A DNA stretch of 64,000 bases. Source: IDS-8 sp035304345 (GTDB lineage Bacteria; Pseudomonadota; Gammaproteobacteria; Steroidobacterales; Woeseiaceae). Below are positions 59,106 through 64,000 of the stretch, piece by piece; position 1 is the first letter of the stretch; every line of letters begins with the position of its first letter. The position numbers and the translations under genes are program-made. The notes under the pieces were generated by a model that saw only the letters and a program-made list of their open reading frames with translations, was not told the DNA's origin and did no database searches. The stretch covers positions 1-64,000 of the forward strand of contig DATGQE010000022.1 of assembly GCA_035304345.1 (NCBI GenBank), written 5' to 3'.

Positions 59106-61559
59106 TTGACCTTGACGACACTTCTTTCGAACTCGCGCCTGCCTGTCGCCTTACTTCCCGCGTTGCTGCTGTGCTCGCCGCTCGTCGCCTCCGGCGGCGA
59201 CGTGCCGATCGTCCATCCCGGCCCGCCGGGCGAGGCGCCCCGCACCCTGAGCGCCGAGGAAGCGATCGAGGTCGCCAACACGGGGTATTCGCCTGCGGAC
59301 GTGCAGTTCCTGCAGGACATGATTCCGCACCACTTCCAGGCGGTGCAGATGGCGGCGCTGGTGGCAGGGCGCACGAACCGGCCCGAGCTGGTCGACATGG
59401 CCGGGCGCATCGACGCCTCGCAGAAGGACGAGATCGCTTTCATGCAGGAGTGGCTGCGCGCGCGCGGGGAGGTCGTGCCCGAGCCCGACGACCATGCCGC
59501 GATGCACACGAGCCACCGCATGGCCGGCATGGCGACCCCGGAGCAGCTCGCCGAGCTGGCGGCGTCCAGGGGCACCGAGTTCGACCGGCTGTTCCTCGAG
59601 CTCATGATCGCGCACCACGAAGGCGCGCTGCGCATGGTCGAGCGGCTGCTGGAGCAGCCTGGCGCGGCCTACGACCCGCTGCTGTTCGAGTTCACCACGG
59701 ACGTGAAGAACGACCAGACGACCGAGATCGAGCGCATGCACCGCCTGCTCGTCGGCCTGTCGGCCGACCCCCGCGCCGGGCTCGGGGCAGGGCTGCACGA
59801 CGCCGACCAGGCGATCATGAACCTCGAGCTCGTGGCTTCGCTGCCGCGGCCGCCCGGTTTTTTCGATCCGCGCAACCCGGCCGAGCTGCCGCCGGGGCTG
59901 CTGGACGCGGCCCGCGACGCCGATCGCCCGAAGGACGAGGAACCGGAAGCAGCAGCCGGCGAGTCGAATCCGCGTGCACCGCTGCTGTCGTTCATCAACA
60001 CCGACATCGCCTTCCAGGGCGACGTGATGGTCGTCGGCAGCTATCACGGCTTCAACGTTTACCGGCTCGGGGCCGACGGGGTGCCCGAGCACGCGAGCTC
60101 GGTGGTGTGTCCCGGCGGGCAGGGCGACGTGTCGATCGTCGGCGACCTCCTGTTCATGTCGGTCGAGCAGACGCGCGGGCGGATCGACTGCGGACTGCAG
60201 GGTGTGATCGAGCAGGTGAGCGCCGAGCGTTTCCGCGGGCTCAGGATATTCGACATCAGCGACCTGGAACGGCCGGTGCAGGTCGGGGCCGTCCAGACCT
60301 GCCGCGGCTCGCATACGCACTCGGTCGTCTCGGGCCCGGACGAGCGCGGCAGGATCATCGTGTACGTCTCCGGCACCGCGACGGTCCGCGACCAGGAAGA
60401 GCTCGAGGGCTGCATCGGGGACTTGCCCGGCGACAACCGGACGGCGCTGTTCCGCATCGACGTCATCGAGGTGCCGGTCGACGATCCGGCGAGCGCACGC
60501 ATCGTGGACAGCCCTGCGGTGTTCGCCGATCCGGAGACCGGCGTGCTGGCCGGCCTGTGGCGCGGCGGCGACCACGGCGAGCACACCCAGGAAACCTACG
60601 TGACGGACCAGTGTCACGACATCACCGTGTTTCCCACCCTCGGCATCGCCGCCGGTGCCTGCTCGGGCAACGGCATCCTGTTCGACATCTCGGACCCCTA
60701 CAAGCCGCACCGGCTCGACGCCGTGGTCGACGAGGGCTTCGCGTACTGGCACTCGGCGACCTTCAACAACGACGGCAGCAAGGTGCTGTTCACGGACGAA
60801 TGGGGCGGCGGCAGCCGGCCGCGCTGCCGCGCGTACGACCCGTTGAACTGGGGCGCGAACGCGATTTACGACATCGTCGACGGCAAGCTCGTGTTCCGCA
60901 GCCATTACAAGTTGCCCGCGCCGCAGGTCGAGCAGGAGAACTGCGTCGCGCACAACGGCTCGATCATCCCCGTTCCGGGCCGCGACATCTTCGTGCAGGC
61001 GTGGTACCAGGGCGGCATCTCGGTGATCGATTTCACCGATTCCGCGAAGCCGGTGGAGATCGCCTGGTTCGACCGTGGGCCGATCCACGCCGAGGAGCTC
61101 GTGTTCGGCGGCTACTGGTCGGCCTACTGGTACGACGGCCGTATCTACGCCACCGAAACCGTGCGCGGCCTGGACGTGTTCGCGCTCGTGCCGAACGAGT
61201 ACCTGACGGAGAACGAGATCGCCGCGGCATTGCTCGCCGACCAGGGCGAGCGCTTCAATCCGCAGCAGCAGTTCCCGGTGACCTGGCCGGCGGAGCCGGT
61301 CGTCGCCCGGGCGTACGTCGACCAGCTCGAGGGCAGCGGCTCGCTGCCGGCGTCGCTCGCCGCCGCGCTCGGAGCGGCGCTCGATCGCGCAACGGCCCGC
61401 CTCGGCAACGGTGCCCGGGATGCGCGGCTCGCCGGCGAGCTGGAATCGCTTGCCGCCGATCTCGACAACGGCGAGGGCGGGGCGGTGGCCGCGAAACGGC
61501 GGACCGCGCTGGCCGAAACGCTGAGCGGGATCGCGGCGCGGCTGCGGGGCGGCGCGTGA
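59106..61559 (+). CDS. Exported DUF305-LVIVD fusion protein
   Basis: An 817-residue protein with signal peptide (LPALLLCSPLVASG). Residues about 45-215 are a DUF305 four-helix domain with two HH motifs (FLQDMIPHHFQAVQMA and LELMIAHHEGALRM), plus a His/Met-rich loop (HAAMHTSHRMAGMA), likely to bind metal such as copper. The remaining part is a beta-propeller of LVIVD-type repeats (GDVMVVGSYHGFNVYRL, LRIFDISDLERPVQVGAV, ISVIDFTDSAKPVEIAWF, GLDVFAL). The last 80 residues are helical. The start TTG 59106 has GGGAG upstream; TTG 59112 is possible. Monocistronic, with the methyltransferase gene starting 19 bp after its stop. Confidence 0.82.
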   Translation: MTLTTLLSNSRLPVALLPALLLCSPLVASGGDVPIVHPGPPGEAPRTLSAEEAIEVANTGYSPADVQFLQDMIPHHFQAVQMAALVAGRTNRPELVDMAGRIDASQKDEIAFMQEWLRARGEVVPEPDDHAAMHTSHRMAGMATPEQLAELAASRGTEFDRLFLELMIAHHEGALRMVERLLEQPGAAYDPLLFEFTTDVKNDQTTEIERMHRLLVGLSADPRAGLGAGLHDADQAIMNLELVASLPRPPGFFDPRNPAELPPGLLDAARDADRPKDEEPEAAAGESNPRAPLLSFINTDIAFQGDVMVVGSYHGFNVYRLGADGVPEHASSVVCPGGQGDVSIVGDLLFMSVEQTRGRIDCGLQGVIEQVSAERFRGLRIFDISDLERPVQVGAVQTCRGSHTHSVVSGPDERGRIIVYVSGTATVRDQEELEGCIGDLPGDNRTALFRIDVIEVPVDDPASARIVDSPAVFADPETGVLAGLWRGGDHGEHTQETYVTDQCHDITVFPTLGIAAGACSGNGILFDISDPYKPHRLDAVVDEGFAYWHSATFNNDGSKVLFTDEWGGGSRPRCRAYDPLNWGANAIYDIVDGKLVFRSHYKLPAPQVEQENCVAHNGSIIPVPGRDIFVQAWYQGGISVIDFTDSAKPVEIAWFDRGPIHAEELVFGGYWSAYWYDGRIYATETVRGLDVFALVPNEYLTENEIAAALLADQGERFNPQQQFPVTWPAEPVVARAYVDQLEGSGSLPASLAAALGAALDRATARLGNGARDARLAGELESLAADLDNGEGGAVAAKRRTALAETLSGIAARLRGGA

Positions 61560-61578
61560 TTCCGCCGGCGCTGGGCCG

Positions 61579-62172
61579 ATGAAGCATTCCTGGGCGTTCG
61601 AGAAGGACTATTACGATCGCTTCTACGGCGTCCGCCGGCCGCGCCAGGAAGACCGGCGCGAGACGTCCCTCCTCGGCGATTACGTCTGCGCCTACCTGCG
61701 GTACCTGGGGCAGCCCGTGCGCAGCGTCCTCGACATCGGCTGCGGCCTCGGCCTGTGGCGTGAGCCTCTCGCGCGGCATTACCCGAAGGCCCGCTACCAG
61801 GGCGTCGAGTTCAGCCGCTACCTGTGCGACACCTACGGCTGGACGCACGGTTCGGTCGTCGACTTCGAGGCGCGTCACCCGTTCGATCTCGTGATCTGCA
61901 AGGACGCGCTGCAGTACCTCGCACCGACGCAAGCCGAGGCCGCGATCGACAACCTCGCGCGGCTGACGCGCGGCGCGCTCTATTTCAACGTCCTCACCCG
62001 CGAAGACTGGGAGGAGAACTGCGACCAGGCGCGCTCCAACGGCGAGGTGTGGCTGCGCCCCGGCAACTGGTACCGCCGGCGCCTGCGGCGGCACTTCCTG
62101 AACATGGGCGGCGGGCTGTTCCTGCGCCGCGACACGCCGCTCGTGACCTGGGAGCTCGAAAAGCTGCCGTAG
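61579..62172 (+). CDS. Class I SAM-dependent methyltransferase
   Basis: A 197-residue cytoplasmic methyltransferase. The SAM motif I is SVLDIGCGLGLWREPLARH, with the acidic residue in GVEFSRYL; DLVICKDALQYL is the motif II/III equivalent. The N-terminus SWAFEKDYYDRFYG resembles methyltransferases of small metabolites or thiol compounds. The last third has LRRHFLNMGGGLFLRRDTPLVTWELEKLP. Substrate unknown. It follows the DUF305-LVIVD gene by 19 bp and may be co-transcribed. Confidence 0.8.
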   Translation: MKHSWAFEKDYYDRFYGVRRPRQEDRRETSLLGDYVCAYLRYLGQPVRSVLDIGCGLGLWREPLARHYPKARYQGVEFSRYLCDTYGWTHGSVVDFEARHPFDLVICKDALQYLAPTQAEAAIDNLARLTRGALYFNVLTREDWEENCDQARSNGEVWLRPGNWYRRRLRRHFLNMGGGLFLRRDTPLVTWELEKLP

Positions 62173-62335
62173 GCGCGCGATGCGCGCTCCCGGAGGCGCT
62201 GTCCCGGCCTGCCGGAACGGATAGGGATCACCGAACTCGACACGTCGGCCGCCGATGAGGCATCGTCTCGGTAGGTCAGCCGGCCTCGTTCCCGGGGCCG
62301 GCACACTACCGCCGAAATCCTGACGGAGACATCCC

Positions 62336-62653
62336 ATGCTCGTGCAGATCCGCACTGATCGTCACATCGAGGGTTACGATGACCTGGAGGACCGCGTTAC
62401 GGAAAAGGTGCAGAAGGAGCTCAAGCGTTACGCCGATCGCCTGACCCGGGTCGAGGTGTACATCGGGGACGAGAACAGCGCCGTGAAGTCCGGTGCGAAG
62501 GACAAGCGCTGCACCGTGGAAGCGCGCGCGGCGGGCCTGCAGCCGCTGGCGGCCACCCACCAGGCGGAATCGGTCGAGGCCGCGGTGGCCGGGGCTCTCG
62601 CGAGCGTGCGGCGGGCGCTCAGCCACGCGACGGGCAAGCGCGGGGAGCGCTGA
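62336..62653 (+). CDS. hpf: Ribosome hibernation-promoting factor (HPF/RaiA family)
   Basis: A 105-residue protein of the HPF/RaiA family. It starts MLVQIRTDRHIEGYDDLEDRVTEKVQKELKRYADRLTRVEVYIGDEN, a beta-alpha-beta fold, and ends with a charged tail. It matches the short (HPF/YfiA-type) form without the C-terminal dimerisation domain. HPF binds the ribosomal decoding centre and protects inactive ribosomes. The ATG at 62336 is preceded by GGAGA. Its own promoter probably lies in the 163-bp gap upstream. It is convergent with the elongation factor G gene. Confidence 0.82.
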   Translation: MLVQIRTDRHIEGYDDLEDRVTEKVQKELKRYADRLTRVEVYIGDENSAVKSGAKDKRCTVEARAAGLQPLAATHQAESVEAAVAGALASVRRALSHATGKRGER

Positions 62654-62700
62654 CGCGGGATCGCCGCCGCACCGCCGGCCGCTGCGGGCGATGCGAGCGC

Positions 62701-64000
62701 TCAGGCCGCGGAACCCTTGCGGAACGCGGTCATGAGCTGCTGCTGGATCTGCTCCGGGACGGGGGCGTAGTGGCTGAACTCCATCGTGAAGCTGCCTTCG
62801 CCACCGCTCAGCGATTTCAGGCGGGAATGGTAGCCCTGGATCGCCTCGAGCGGCGCCTGCCCGGAGACCTCCATGCGGTTGTCCGGCAGCACCGAGGTGC
62901 CGTTCACCATCCCCCGCATCGCGGACAGGTCGCCCGTCACCCCGCCGACGCAATGGGCGGGCACGGTGACGGTGACGTCCACGATCGGCTCCATCACGAT
63001 CGGCGCCGCCTTCAGGACCGCGTCCAGGAAGGCTTTTTTTCCCGCCTGGATGAAGGCGACCTCCTTGGAATCCACCGGGTGGTGCTTGCCGTCGTACACC
63101 GTGACGCGGATGTCCTGCATCGGATAGCCGGCAATCGCGCCCGATTCCATCACCTGCCGGACGCCGGCTTCCACCGCGGGAATGAACTGCGACGGAATCG
63201 CGCCGCCGACCACGGCGTTCTCGAAGCGGAATCCCTCGCCTTGCGGTAACGGCGCCACACGCAGGAACACCTCCCCGAACTGGCCCGCCCCGCCAGTCTG
63301 CTTCTTGTGCCGGTGGTGGCCCTCCGCGCCGGCGGTGATGGTCTCGCGGTACGCGATCGACGGCAGCGAGGTCTCGACCTGGACCCCGTAACGGTCCGCG
63401 ATGTCCTCGAGCACGGCCCGCAGGTGCAGCTCCCCGAGGCCCCGCAACACCGTTTCGTTGAGGCTCGCGATGTGCTCCACGCTCAGGGAAGGATCTTCCG
63501 CCTGCAGTGCGTGCAGCGCATCGGAGATCTTCTGCACGTCCGCATCGCCGGGCGGGCGGATCGCCAGCCCGAATACCGGACGCGGAAGCCGTGAGGGCTC
63601 GAGGTGCAGGTGGTCCTCGTCGTGCGAGTTGTGCAGCACGGCGTCGTAGTGCGCCTCCTCGACGCGCGGGATCGCGCAGATGTCGCCGGGGATCCCCGCG
63701 TCGGCCCGGAGGTGCTCGCCGCCGTTCAGCTTGAGGAGCTGGTTCACCTTGATGGGCTTGCGTGCGTCGCCGACGTAGAGCTGCATGCCCGGCCGGATCG
63801 TGCCTTGGTGGATCCGGAAGACGGCAAGCCGGCCCTTGTAGGGATCGATGTTGACGTTGAACACGTGCGCGACGGCGTGATCGGCCGGGTCGCAGGTGAT
63901 GCTCACGCGCTCGGCTTCTTCGCCCAGGCCTTTCAGGAACACCGGCGGGTTGCCTTCCGTCGGGTTCGGCATGAGCTGCTCGAAGGCCTGCAGGAGCTCC
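62701..64000 (-). CDS. fusA: Elongation factor G-like GTPase, 3' part (N-terminus outside window)
   Basis: The last 433 residues of a translational GTPase of the EF-G type, cut by the window end. The visible part covers domains II to V: VFNVNIDPYKGRLAVFRIHQGTIRPGMQLYV (domain II), GLGELHLRAVLEDIADRYGVQVE (domain III end), GHHRHKKQTGGAGQFGEVFLRV and FENAVVGGAIPSQFIPAVEAGV (domain IV), and ITYR-like start plus VTVPAHCVGGVTGDLSAMRG (domain V). The GTP-binding N-terminus lies beyond 64000. The H-R-H-K-K-Q-T stretch suggests the EF-G2-like branch; a second copy in the genome is likely. It is the neighbour of hpf, both acting on the ribosome. Confidence 0.88.
   Translation of the reverse strand, partial: ELLQAFEQLMPNPTEGNPPVFLKGLGEEAERVSITCDPADHAVAHVFNVNIDPYKGRLAVFRIHQGTIRPGMQLYVGDARKPIKVNQLLKLNGGEHLRADAGIPGDICAIPRVEEAHYDAVLHNSHDEDHLHLEPSRLPRPVFGLAIRPPGDADVQKISDALHALQAEDPSLSVEHIASLNETVLRGLGELHLRAVLEDIADRYGVQVETSLPSIAYRETITAGAEGHHRHKKQTGGAGQFGEVFLRVAPLPQGEGFRFENAVVGGAIPSQFIPAVEAGVRQVMESGAIAGYPMQDIRVTVYDGKHHPVDSKEVAFIQAGKKAFLDAVLKAAPIVMEPIVDVTVTVPAHCVGGVTGDLSAMRGMVNGTSVLPDNRMEVSGQAPLEAIQGYHSRLKSLSGGEGSFTMEFSHYAPVPEQIQQQLMTAFRKGSAA

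Noticed and set aside
1..64000. Mobile elements, CRISPR arrays, tRNA and rRNA genes
   Set aside because: I looked for transposase or integrase motifs, direct-repeat arrays and tRNA-like folds in intergenic spaces and saw none.

Overview
This 64 kb window is a GC-rich, densely coded chromosomal segment of a Gram-negative bacterium, most likely a gammaproteobacterium related to Xanthomonadales, Steroidobacterales or similar lineages. The reasons are two TonB-dependent outer-membrane receptors, many Sec, Tat and lipoprotein signals, MotA/MotB, an ECF sigma factor paired with a TPR-type Ser/Thr kinase, and a secreted protein carrying the VNANF...L motif. The lineage is inferred from gene content only. 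About 51 protein genes are supported. I see no rRNA, tRNA, CRISPR array, insertion sequence or phage gene. One RNA element, a cobalamin riboswitch, is clear.

Layout. 0.7-10.2 kb is a D-amino-acid locus: D-serine dehydratase (dsdA) and a LysR regulator face a four-gene unit of TonB receptor, D-aminoacylase-like amidohydrolase and two serine hydrolases, the first resembling D-aminopeptidases. 10.2-15.4 kb holds a duplicated Tat-exported protein, a second LysR, a methyltransferase, a VOC/PhnB protein, a 2-hydroxyacid dehydrogenase and a LEA-type lipoprotein. 15.7-19.2 kb is a signalling block: a hybrid histidine kinase without its own Hpt domain, facing a response-regulator diguanylate cyclase and a stand-alone Hpt protein. 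19.5-26.4 kb has a secreted Hcp-fold protein, a GH12 glycosidase, a saccharopine-dehydrogenase-like reductase with an AraC regulator, a ThuA protein and a GMC oxidoreductase with its small subunit, which suggests carbohydrate oxidation. 26.6-29.4 kb encodes two lipoproteins, the second a CHAT-like (caspase-fold) protease candidate. 29.5-32.4 kb is a B12 unit: promoter, cobalamin riboswitch, BtuB-like receptor and an atypical CPBP membrane protein. 32.4-43 kb contains two MFS transporters, a cyclase-family protein, S41 and S10 peptidases, motA-motB, a lipoprotein and a small outer-membrane barrel.

43.3-55.3 kb is the most unusual part. It is a tightly packed seven-gene operon of exported proteins; I recognise no known family in it. 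Six of the seven share a repeated module plan, and the operon ends in a strong terminator. It is followed by a small membrane protein with a CCC motif (opposite strand), then an ECF sigma factor and a TPR Ser/Thr kinase that may form a regulatory pair for it. I consider this the best candidate for an undescribed system. 59-64 kb carries a DUF305-LVIVD protein, a methyltransferase, a ribosome hibernation factor and an elongation factor G cut by the window edge.
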